This document shows, piece after piece, positions 19,325 through 26,265 of a stretch of DNA of 64,000 bases. The translations under genes and the position numbers were made by a program. This stretch comes from JBPEWY01 sp965224095 (lineage in GTDB: Bacteria > Bacteroidota > Bacteroidia > Flavobacteriales > Flavobacteriaceae). The DNA is taken from contig OZ245039.1 of the NCBI GenBank assembly GCA_965224095.1, positions 1,550,001 to 1,614,000 on the forward strand, written 5' to 3'. The notes under the pieces are model-generated. The model did no database searches, was not told where the DNA came from, and saw only the letters and a program-made list of their open reading frames with translations. The stretch's first letter is position 1. Every line of letters starts with the position of its first letter.

Positions 19325-20302
19325 TTAATTCTTTAATCGGAACTTCATAAAAACCGGAATATGATCGGAGGCATCTCCAAAATCATACATGACCTTTGCC
19401 TCTATTTTTTCGATATATTTTTCATTGTAAAAAATATAATCCAGTTTTTGCTCCGGAGAGTCGGAGGGGAATGTTTTTAAGGAATTATCTGTAATGGCCT
19501 TTCGAATTCCAGGGATTTGTGTTATCACCTTAATTGTGGCAGCATCATCCGTCGGATCGCTATTGAAGTCGCCCAGTAAAATGGTCGGATATTCTGAAGC
19601 ATATTTTTTATAAAGGCTTTCAACTTGTTTCGATTGTTTTTTACGGGTAGGTTTATCAAACGCCTCTAAATGTACATTAATCAACTTAAGTTCCTCATCA
19701 TTAATGAGCACCGTAATTACCTGGGCAATCCTGTCCAGATAAAACGCGTCTCTCCAAAAAGGAGTATCCTCCACCCGCTCCAGGACAAGACGTTCCTGAT
19801 TCAGAATCTTAAACTTGCTTAAAACCGACTGCCCTGAAAGTATTTCACCAAAATGCATCGATACCGGATAATACGGATAGGGCACATAGTGTTCATCCCA
19901 GTTAACAACCTCAGCTCCAAATGAAAATCCGGAACGGGCCAGAGTACGGTGTTGATTAATATGAAATGACCGCTTTGAATTAAAATCGATTTCCTGAAAT
20001 GCCAGAATATCGGGTTTTACAGCATTCAATATTTCCTTTACCCGATTCATATTTTTTTGAAATAGCGCCCTGGGTCTTTTAACAGGTTTATTATTGGTTA
20101 ATCCACTCAGGTATCCAATATTATAAGTCAGGATTGAATATACCGAATCAGTATCCGGAATATTTCTTTTTTCTAACCCGCTTATGGAAAGATATTCGTT
20201 TTTGTCCAGCCTGGGCGAAGAAGCCCAAAAGAAAAAAATTATACTTGCCAGTACAGTACTTAAAAGTACATAGCCCAAATATTTTAATATTTTTTTCACC
20301 AT
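19325..20302 (-). CDS. Membrane-anchored endonuclease/exonuclease/phosphatase-family protein
   Basis: A 325-aa protein with an N-terminal membrane anchor (KKILKYLGYVLLSTVLASII) and an EEP-fold domain outside the membrane. Catalytic motifs in order: LTYNIGYLSG, LAFQEIDFNS (metal-binding Glu), INVHLEAFDKP, LLGDFNSDPTDDA (Asp/Asn), LDYIFY and the terminal ASDHIPV (Asp-His). It probably hydrolyses a phosphodiester such as a lipid, nucleotide or DNA; the substrate is unknown. The ATG at 20302 is chosen because the longer reading adds a segment before a clean anchor. A weak TTG-N22-TATCTTTT lies upstream (-7 at 20318-20325). Confidence 0.85.
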   Translation of the reverse strand: MVKKILKYLGYVLLSTVLASIIFFFWASSPRLDKNEYLSISGLEKRNIPDTDSVYSILTYNIGYLSGLTNNKPVKRPRALFQKNMNRVKEILNAVKPDILAFQEIDFNSKRSFHINQHRTLARSGFSFGAEVVNWDEHYVPYPYYPVSMHFGEILSGQSVLSKFKILNQERLVLERVEDTPFWRDAFYLDRIAQVITVLINDEELKLINVHLEAFDKPTRKKQSKQVESLYKKYASEYPTILLGDFNSDPTDDAATIKVITQIPGIRKAITDNSLKTFPSDSPEQKLDYIFYNEKYIEKIEAKVMYDFGDASDHIPVFMKFRLKN

Positions 20303-20502
20303 ACCAGATTCTGTCTTAAAAGATACTAAACAATTTTGTAAAGAAAACAAACCGCTGTTAAATAACAACGGTTTGCCCTTACTAACCCAAACTTAATTGA
20401 ATTGTCTAAAAGATATGTATGCGGCGTAAAAGTATGATATTCATCAGCGGCAATTACTAGGAGATAGCCCTTTTGTTAACCGGGGTTTTTCCCCTAAATT
20501 AA

Positions 20503-20526
20503 AAAACTCCGCCTGGGCGGAGTTTT
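20503..20526 (-). terminator. Intrinsic terminator of the repeat-protein gene
   Basis: AAAACTCCGCC (20503-20513) and GGCGGAGTTTT (20516-20526) form an 11-bp stem. On the minus strand it ends in six T residues. It lies 47 nt after the stop codon of the gene at 20573. Confidence 0.85.
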
Positions 20527-20572
20527 ACAGCTAACTCAAATAATTTATAAGACTTCTAATAAATTATTTCTC

Positions 20573-21223
20573 TTACGAATCGGATGCAGTGGCATAAGGG
20601 TCAAAACCTTCGGGTAAATATTCATTTACGTCGAAATCAAAATGTACATCCACATCGTCTTCTATATATTCTATACTATGTATGTCAAAATAGGGTTTAT
20701 AAGGATCGAAACCTCTGGGTAAGTACGCCTTGACATCAAAATCAAAGGTAACTTCCTCTTCATCCTCGATATACGGTATCGAATTCAGATCGACTATCTG
20801 AGGCGTGGCATGGGCATCAAAGCCTTCAGGTAAATACTCATGTACGTCAAAATTAAAAGTGATATCAACCTCGTCTTCGATATATTCAATACTGTGAATA
20901 TTAAAGTACGGTTCGTGCGGATTGAAGCCTCTTGGTAAATATCGGTTCACATCAAAATCAAAACTTATATCTACTTCATCCTCTATAAATTCTACCGAAC
21001 TCAAATCCAGTTCCTTAACGGTAGGTTTTTCCTTTTTTATCAACACAAATTTCCTGGGAACATCTTTTTTGATTTCATAATCGCTTTGAGGGTTTGAAGT
21101 CTGTGTTGTTTTCAAAGTAACTACTTGTTGTTCCAAACAGTTTGATAAGGGGTCAGGATCATCGGCCTGCGCAGTTCCGCTTCCTAGAAGCATTAAACTA
21201 CAGATTAAAAATAACTTGTTCAT
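20573..21223 (-). CDS. Secreted acidic tandem-repeat protein, function unknown
   Basis: A 216-aa exported protein with a signal peptide (about 1-20, ending AQA). A linker (about 21-71) leads to four repeats of 35-37 residues filling 72-216. The core repeat is YIEDEVDITFNFDV followed by YLPEGFD or YLPRGFD, rich in Asp, Glu, Phe and Tyr. Repeats 1 and 3 share LPRGF-PYF and repeats 2 and 4 share IHSIEYIED-LPEGFD-AT, so two units seem to have been duplicated as a pair. I do not recognise a named family; metal binding or an adhesive role are only guesses. It is a single gene with a strong terminator. Confidence 0.75.
   Translation of the reverse strand: MNKLFLICSLMLLGSGTAQADDPDPLSNCLEQQVVTLKTTQTSNPQSDYEIKKDVPRKFVLIKKEKPTVKELDLSSVEFIEDEVDISFDFDVNRYLPRGFNPHEPYFNIHSIEYIEDEVDITFNFDVHEYLPEGFDAHATPQIVDLNSIPYIEDEEEVTFDFDVKAYLPRGFDPYKPYFDIHSIEYIEDDVDVHFDFDVNEYLPEGFDPYATASDS
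20576..21010 (-). repeat. Four in-gene repeats (35-37 codons each)
   Basis: Encodes residues 72-107, 108-144, 145-179 and 180-216 of the acidic repeat protein. The units alternate in type (A-B-A-B), judged by their linkers. Synonymous codon differences between copies (for example in the SIEYIED segment) show the duplication is not very recent. Confidence 0.8.
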
Positions 21224-21453
21224 TTTATGATTGTTTTTTGGTTTAATATTGTTGCAACTTTCTATTACTAAGACGCTAAAAAAAATGTTTTGTTACCTTC
21301 TTTATGAAATGTTTAACACCTAACGTCACTATTTAAGATTTAATACATCAATTTGTTAAACCCTGTTAAATAATTCTAAAATTCCGCTTGTGTATTAAAC
21401 CAATTCCAAACTCAAAAGTCTTACGAACGTAACCTAATTTTAAAAGTACAATC

Positions 21454-21912
21454 ATGAAAAAAGTAATTTTGTTAGTATGTATACTAACCATCGCATTGCC
21501 GGCTACGGCGCAGGAAAGAGAAACAAAATCCCGGAAAGAGGTGAAAAAAAATCATCTAAAAGATCTAAGCCCGGAACAACGTGCCGAGCTTAAAACCAAA
21601 CACATGGCTCTCGCCCTGGACCTCAGCGACAAACAACAACGCGAGATACTGGAGCTCAATACAGCCGTTGCCCGTGATCGCCAGAAAAAAATGGAAAGCA
21701 GAAAGGCCATAAAAGAAAGTGGAAAAACGTTGACTTCCGATGAAAAGTTCAAAATGAAAAGCGAACAGTTAGACAGACAACTGGAAGTTCAAAAGAAACT
21801 AAAAAGTATACTCACTCAGGAACAATATGATCAATGGAAAAAAATGAAATCCAGAAATCAAAAAAGGAAGCATGTCAGAAAAAAGCATCCTCGTCAAAAA
21901 ACAAGATCGTAG
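21454..21912 (+). CDS. Spy/CpxP-like small periplasmic protein
   Basis: A 152-aa exported protein with a signal peptide (about 1-19, ending ATAQ). The mature part is wholly helical and very basic, with two LTxxQ-like motifs: LSPEQRAELKTKHMALALDL near residue 38 and LTQEQYDQWKKMK near 125. This is the layout of Spy/CpxP-type chaperones (DUF4890-like in Bacteroidetes). It may protect periplasmic or outer-membrane proteins. The last 25 residues are an Arg/Lys/His tail. It is followed by a strong terminator. Confidence 0.7.
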   Translation: MKKVILLVCILTIALPATAQERETKSRKEVKKNHLKDLSPEQRAELKTKHMALALDLSDKQQREILELNTAVARDRQKKMESRKAIKESGKTLTSDEKFKMKSEQLDRQLEVQKKLKSILTQEQYDQWKKMKSRNQKRKHVRKKHPRQKTRS

Positions 21913-21919
21913 TAAGTAT

Positions 21920-21948
21920 GTGCCGGTGTTAAGCCGGCACTTTTTTTT
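21920..21948 (+). terminator. Intrinsic terminator
   Basis: GTGCCGG (21920-21926) and CCGGCAC (21934-21940) form a 7-bp GC-rich stem with a 7-nt loop, followed by eight T residues. It ends the transcript of the Spy-like gene. Confidence 0.88.
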
Positions 21949-22007
21949 GACATACAAAAATATAATGTAAGAGCAAACGTTATATTTTTAACCAAATACA
22001 GTAAGCC

Positions 22008-22364
22008 ATGGATTTCAGAAAAATGCAATTGTTCGTTTTTTGGGCATTTGCTTTGATTAGCACATACGGATTTGCACAGCAATCATTAAGCCCGGAGTAT
22101 ATTGCCAAAGAAAATATTGGTGTTTATGAACATTTATTCCATTTAAGCGATCAACAACAAAAAGATATCCTTGAGATACTTGTTACCCATGAAAGAGAAA
22201 TTGCCCAGCTTACCGAAGCTTCTCCGGACGAAACGGCGGCATACAAAAAATATCAAACAAGCATACGCAATTTAGAGGTTGCCCGCGATTCGAAAATACG
22301 GGAGCTTTTAAACACGGAGCAACAAGTACTTTTTGATAAACAGAAAGCAATTGTACTTCAATAA
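22008..22364 (+). CDS. Second small helical Spy-like exported protein
   Basis: A 118-aa protein with a signal peptide (about 1-24, ending YGFAQ) and a helical mature part. It has the LTxxQ-like segment HLSDQQQKDILEILVTHERE (about 45-64) and LLNTEQQVLFDKQKA near the end. This mirrors DLSDKQQREILELN in the gene just upstream, so the two may be distant paralogues. A terminator separates them, so it should have its own promoter; only a weak TATATTTT box was seen upstream. No specific function can be given. Confidence 0.65.
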   Translation: MDFRKMQLFVFWAFALISTYGFAQQSLSPEYIAKENIGVYEHLFHLSDQQQKDILEILVTHEREIAQLTEASPDETAAYKKYQTSIRNLEVARDSKIRELLNTEQQVLFDKQKAIVLQ

Positions 22365-22427
22365 ACCCGGTTGTATTTTCTCAAACAGGAATATTCAGAT
22401 ATAATCTCTGATTTTTCGCAATACTCT

Positions 22428-23714
22428 TTACAGTCTGGAAATCACTTTTCCGGCCATTTCTATGGTTTTATCCAGATCGTTATAGGTAAGTGCATCATTT
22501 AAAAACCAGCTTTCGAATGCACTGGGCGGCAAATACACTCCTTCTTTAAGCATAGCGTGAAAAAATTTCCGGAAAGTATCATTATTTCCCCTGGCAGCCG
22601 AATCAAAATCGATTACCGGATCGGAGGTAAAATGAATGGAGATCATAGATCCCAGCCGGTTAATTTGATAGGGCAAACCGGACTTTTTTAACGCCTTTTC
22701 TATCCCATTGTGTAAGTACTCTGTTTTTTTATCCAGAGATTCAAAAATTTCAGGGCGATTACTCAGTTCCTTTAGCATAGCCAGTCCAGCAGCCATAGCC
22801 AGAGGATTCCCGCTTAAAGTTCCTGCCTGATACACGGGTCCCAAGGGTGATAAGTGATTCATAATCTCATCTCTGGCTGCAAAGGCTCCGACGGGCAATC
22901 CACCTCCGATTACCTTTCCAAAGCACACTATATCCACATCGATTTTTAGTCGTTGTTGAGCACCTCCGGGGGCTAGCCGAAATCCCGTCATTACCTCATC
23001 AAAAATCAACAATATCCCCTTTTCATTACATAGCGTTCTCAATCCCTCCAGGAATCCTTCTTTTGGAATAATACACCCCATATTTCCCGCTACCGGTTCA
23101 ATAATAACAGCCGCTATTTCATCGGTATTAGCTGCTACCAGTTGTTTCACGCTTTCCAAATCGTTATATCGGGCCAATAAAGTGTCCTTAGCAGTACCTT
23201 GTGTAACTCCGGGACTGTTTGGACTACCAAATGTAACGGCACCGCTGCCCGCCTGAATTAAAAAAGCATCACTATGTCCGTGGTAACACCCGGCAAACTT
23301 GATTATCTTATCTTTTCCGGTGAATCCCCGGGCCAGTCTCACAGCACTCATACAAGCTTCCGTTCCACTGTTTACAAAGCGTATTTTATCAATATTAGGA
23401 ACCATAGCAACAGCCAATTTGGCAATTGCCGTTTCTATTTCCGTTGGTATGCCAAATGAGGTTCCCTTTTTAGCTTTTTCAATAACTGCCTCAATTACCG
23501 GTTTATAGGCATGTCCTAATAATAGAGGGCCCCACGAGGCGATATAATCGATGAGTTTATTATCATCTTCATCGTACAAATACGCTCCTTTGGCTTCTTT
23601 AACAAAAATTGGTTCGCCTCCAACAGCTTTAAAAGCTCTAACGGGAGAATTGACCCCCCCGGGGATAAATTGCTGTGCCTCGGCAAACAGGGCACTACTT
23701 CGTTTGTAAATCAT
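22428..23714 (-). CDS. hemL: Glutamate-1-semialdehyde 2,1-aminomutase
   Basis: A 428-aa PLP enzyme making 5-aminolevulinate from glutamate-1-semialdehyde, the C5 route of haem synthesis. Signatures: IPGGVNSPVRAFKAVGGEPI at the N-terminus, CYHGHSD, LLIFDEVMTGFR (PLP-binding Asp) and the Schiff-base Lys in CFGKVIGGGLPVGAFA. Length fits the family. The upstream lipoprotein gene overlaps it by one base (TAATG), implying translational coupling in one operon. Confidence 0.97.
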   Translation of the reverse strand: MIYKRSSALFAEAQQFIPGGVNSPVRAFKAVGGEPIFVKEAKGAYLYDEDDNKLIDYIASWGPLLLGHAYKPVIEAVIEKAKKGTSFGIPTEIETAIAKLAVAMVPNIDKIRFVNSGTEACMSAVRLARGFTGKDKIIKFAGCYHGHSDAFLIQAGSGAVTFGSPNSPGVTQGTAKDTLLARYNDLESVKQLVAANTDEIAAVIIEPVAGNMGCIIPKEGFLEGLRTLCNEKGILLIFDEVMTGFRLAPGGAQQRLKIDVDIVCFGKVIGGGLPVGAFAARDEIMNHLSPLGPVYQAGTLSGNPLAMAAGLAMLKELSNRPEIFESLDKKTEYLHNGIEKALKKSGLPYQINRLGSMISIHFTSDPVIDFDSAARGNNDTFRKFFHAMLKEGVYLPPSAFESWFLNDALTYNDLDKTIEMAGKVISRL

Positions 23715-24538
23715 TACTTAGATGAAACAGGTGTTTTTAAAACAAGTATTTGACCTATACTTATCGTATTATTACTTAATCCGTTATGCGATTTTATATC
23801 TTCAACAGCTACTTGATATTTCATAGAAATTGCGTACAACGTATCACCGGGTTGAACCACGTAATTTACCCATTCCGTTGCCTTGGGTAGCGGCTTCACC
23901 GATAGTTTTCCTTCTCTCATTACTTCTCTGTCGTACTTATATAGCTGATAGCGCTCAATAATGGAAATTACTTTTTGGGGATATCTCGGATCGGTGGCAT
24001 ATCCCGCTTTTTTTAATCCGCGCGCCCATCCCTTATAATTATCCCGTCGTAACTCAAAAAGTGACGCATAACGGGCACGCGTGCTAAGAAATACACTGTG
24101 ATCTCTAAACGAATGTACCGGATGAAGATATTTTCTGAAACACTCTCCTTTAGCATCATCATCGTGATAATCCCGATCGCCTTCCCAGCCTTTATGGCAT
24201 TTTATTCCAAAGTGATTATTTGTTTTAAGCGTAAGCTTTCCTTTCCCGGAACCGCTTTCTAGAATTCCCTGAGCCAGGGTAATACTGGCAGGAATACCAT
24301 ATTGGCGCATTTCTTCCTGGGCAATATGCCCGAACGTTTCTATATAATGTTGTGTTGATGTAATATCAGGAACTGTAAAAACGCCCGCCACTTCTTTTTT
24401 TTCACTGTCCGATTTTACGGCGCTTTTTTTTGCCGAAGCACTTTTATACGGTCCTTCATGTTTATTTTCGGTTGCACGTTTTGTTGTGCCGCAACCTACA
24501 ACTAAAAGGAAACCTATGAGTGCAATACATTTATTCAT
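23714..24538 (-). CDS. Glucosaminidase-LysM lipoprotein (cell-wall hydrolase)
   Basis: A 274-aa predicted lipoprotein (lipobox VVGC near residue 16). A peptidoglycan N-acetylglucosaminidase domain of the Flg_hydrolase/endo-beta-GlcNAcase type (about 65-205) contains GIPASITLAQGILESGSGKG, with the likely catalytic Glu, and NHFGIKCHKGWEGDRDYHDD. A C-terminal LysM follows (about 222-268; VVQPGDTLYAISMKYQV). It should trim or remodel the wall. The ATG at 24538 gives the clean signal peptide and overlaps the previous gene by 8 nt; its stop overlaps the hemL start by 1 nt. Confidence 0.9.
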   Translation of the reverse strand: MNKCIALIGFLLVVGCGTTKRATENKHEGPYKSASAKKSAVKSDSEKKEVAGVFTVPDITSTQHYIETFGHIAQEEMRQYGIPASITLAQGILESGSGKGKLTLKTNNHFGIKCHKGWEGDRDYHDDDAKGECFRKYLHPVHSFRDHSVFLSTRARYASLFELRRDNYKGWARGLKKAGYATDPRYPQKVISIIERYQLYKYDREVMREGKLSVKPLPKATEWVNYVVQPGDTLYAISMKYQVAVEDIKSHNGLSNNTISIGQILVLKTPVSSK

Positions 24539-25439
24539 CAATACGTAACGCATGTTTTTGTTTCAATAATCGGTTCATTCCCTTAATTCCCTGTAACCCT
24601 CCGGTATGAATAGCTAAAATTCGACTTTCCCTTTTAAAAAAACCTTTTTTTACCAGATCTAGTATACCGTATAGCATTTTTCCTGTGTAAACCGGATCCA
24701 AGGGAACTCCAGTGTCTTTTTTAAAACTATTTATAAATCGAATCAATTCCTCATTTACTTTAGCATAACCGCCAAAATGATACTCCGGAATTAACTTCCA
24801 GTTCTCATTTCGGGCAAATTTACGAATATCATTTTGCAAAAAACCACCCTTTAATGCGGGAAACCCCAAAACTTGTTGACCGGGTTTTGAACAATTAATT
24901 AAACCCGATAGGGTACCACCTGTACCAACAGCGCAACAAACATAGTCAAAGTTAATATCATTATCCGAGAGTATTTCTTCACAGCCCTTAACGGCCAGTT
25001 TATTGGTACCCCCTTCAGGAAGCATATAAAAATCTCCGAATTTATCTCTCAGCCTTTTCAGAAAATCAGGATTCGTTTTAGCTCGATAATCCGACCTTGA
25101 AACAAATTCAAATTTCATTCCCAGTTTTGATGCCGCGTTCAACGTAGGATTTTTATTTACCTCTTCGGACAGCTCTTCCCCCCGTATAATACCAACGGTA
25201 TGAAATGAGTATTCTTTTCCGGCAGCTGCCACCGCTGCTATATGATTTGAATATGCGCCTCCGAAAGTAAGTAGCGTATGGAAGTTTTCTTTTTCTGCCG
25301 CTATGAGGTTGTACTTGAGCTTTCGGTATTTATTTCCGGAAATATGAGGGTGCAATTCATCTTCCCTTTTTACCTCCAGGGTAATTTGTTTTTCAGACAG
25401 GATAGGGAGATCTATTTTCTGGTTCCGGGAAGCGGGCAT
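24531..25439 (-). CDS. PLP enzyme of the ACC deaminase/D-cysteine desulfhydrase family
   Basis: A 302-aa fold-type II PLP protein. The lysine in HISGNKYRKLKYN is the expected Schiff-base residue, followed by TFGGAYSNHIAAVAA, which holds the substrate carboxylate. AVGTGGTLSGLI is the phosphate-binding loop. The family includes 1-aminocyclopropane-1-carboxylate deaminase and D-cysteine desulfhydrase, and sequence alone does not choose between them. It lies 1 nt after the small membrane protein gene and overlaps the lipoprotein gene downstream by 8 nt. Confidence 0.88.
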   Translation of the reverse strand: MPASRNQKIDLPILSEKQITLEVKREDELHPHISGNKYRKLKYNLIAAEKENFHTLLTFGGAYSNHIAAVAAAGKEYSFHTVGIIRGEELSEEVNKNPTLNAASKLGMKFEFVSRSDYRAKTNPDFLKRLRDKFGDFYMLPEGGTNKLAVKGCEEILSDNDINFDYVCCAVGTGGTLSGLINCSKPGQQVLGFPALKGGFLQNDIRKFARNENWKLIPEYHFGGYAKVNEELIRFINSFKKDTGVPLDPVYTGKMLYGILDLVKKGFFKRESRILAIHTGGLQGIKGMNRLLKQKHALRIDE

Positions 25440-25440
25440 T

Positions 25441-25773
25441 TTAAAACACGTATTTTACAAAATTCCAAAAAGGCCTTTTTTCCAAGTAATTCAAACTACC
25501 TTCATTTTCATAGGCTTCCCTTTCGAAAGAGATATTATAATAAGCCCTGTGCGAGTTCCCGTACCACAAATACTTCAATAACCATTCCAGCACATACCAA
25601 ACAAAAAATGGAATAATCAACAATTCCTGTTGTTGCCTGAGGTGAATACGCTCGTGATTCATCAACTCCGGGTCATTCTTGAGATACGCGTGTTTTACAA
25701 AAATGAAAGGCCAGAGGGTGATCCCCACGTAACGCTTCGGAAGTAATTGTTTAAAAACGTAAACCGTTTTCAA
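25441..25773 (-). CDS. Small membrane protein with an HExxH motif, possible metalloprotease-like
   Basis: A 110-aa protein predicted to begin at TTG 25773 (MKTVYVFKQLLPKRY). The longer in-frame reading from an ATG upstream has no family-like sequence, while the segment from the TTG resembles short Flavobacteria proteins from memory. It has an HERIH motif (residues 40-44) followed by a hydrophobic span (about 51-66) and FEREAYENE (about 83-91). Together these resemble the HExxH plus downstream Glu of zinc peptidases. Activity is not established. The gene ends 1 nt before the PLP-enzyme gene, in the hemL operon. Confidence 0.65.
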   Translation of the reverse strand: MKTVYVFKQLLPKRYVGITLWPFIFVKHAYLKNDPELMNHERIHLRQQQELLIIPFFVWYVLEWLLKYLWYGNSHRAYYNISFEREAYENEGSLNYLEKRPFWNFVKYVF

Positions 25774-25929
25774 TATTTGAATTTTAAGGGTTACTTTTGT
25801 AAAAATACTATTTAATCGGATGTTTATCACATCCTTACCTATTAGTATATCAATTATATTGCCAAACGGATTAAGCCGATGTATGTTGTGTGCAGGCAAT
25901 AACTATCGATAAAAGTTAAAAATAATTAG

Positions 25930-26094
25930 ATGAAGCAATATATTCCTCTGGAAGAGGGGGATTATTATATGTCGCCGGAAGGGTATAAAGTATTTACCGA
26001 GCAATATCATCTTAAAAGGGGGTATTGTTGTGAAAGTGGTTGTCGCCACTGCCCTTACGGATATGATAAAAAAACAAATTCCGTAAAAAATTAA
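25930..26094 (+). CDS. DUF5522 family small cysteine protein
   Basis: A 54-aa protein starting MKQYIPLEEGDYYMSPEGYK. Its centre, VFTEQYHLKRGYCCESGCRH, is followed by CPYGYDKK and matches the DUF5522 pattern: GYCC, then GCRHCPYG. The four Cys plus His could bind a metal or Fe-S cluster; the function is not known. It is coded between the hemL operon (divergent) and the urocanase gene. Confidence 0.85.
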   Translation: MKQYIPLEEGDYYMSPEGYKVFTEQYHLKRGYCCESGCRHCPYGYDKKTNSVKN

Positions 26095-26265
26095 TTCTAT
26101 GGATGCTCGATGCATGATGTATAAAAATAAGCTGGCAACGGCTTTTCACCGGGCGCCCACCCGGTATCCGTAGTAGATGTGGATGTTATCTGGTATAAAA
26201 ATAATATTCGCAAATCCTATTTCTTTTCTCAATAAACCCCGGAAAAGAAATAAAAAATAATACAC

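Noticed and set aside
20348..20375. Hairpin CAAACCG...CGGTTTG as a terminator
   Set aside because: The stem has a mismatch and no T-run follows; it lies upstream of the EEP gene rather than after a gene.
25774..25899. N-terminal extension of the HExxH protein to an upstream ATG
   Set aside because: The extra 42 residues have no membrane or family character, while the TTG start gives a natural N-terminus.
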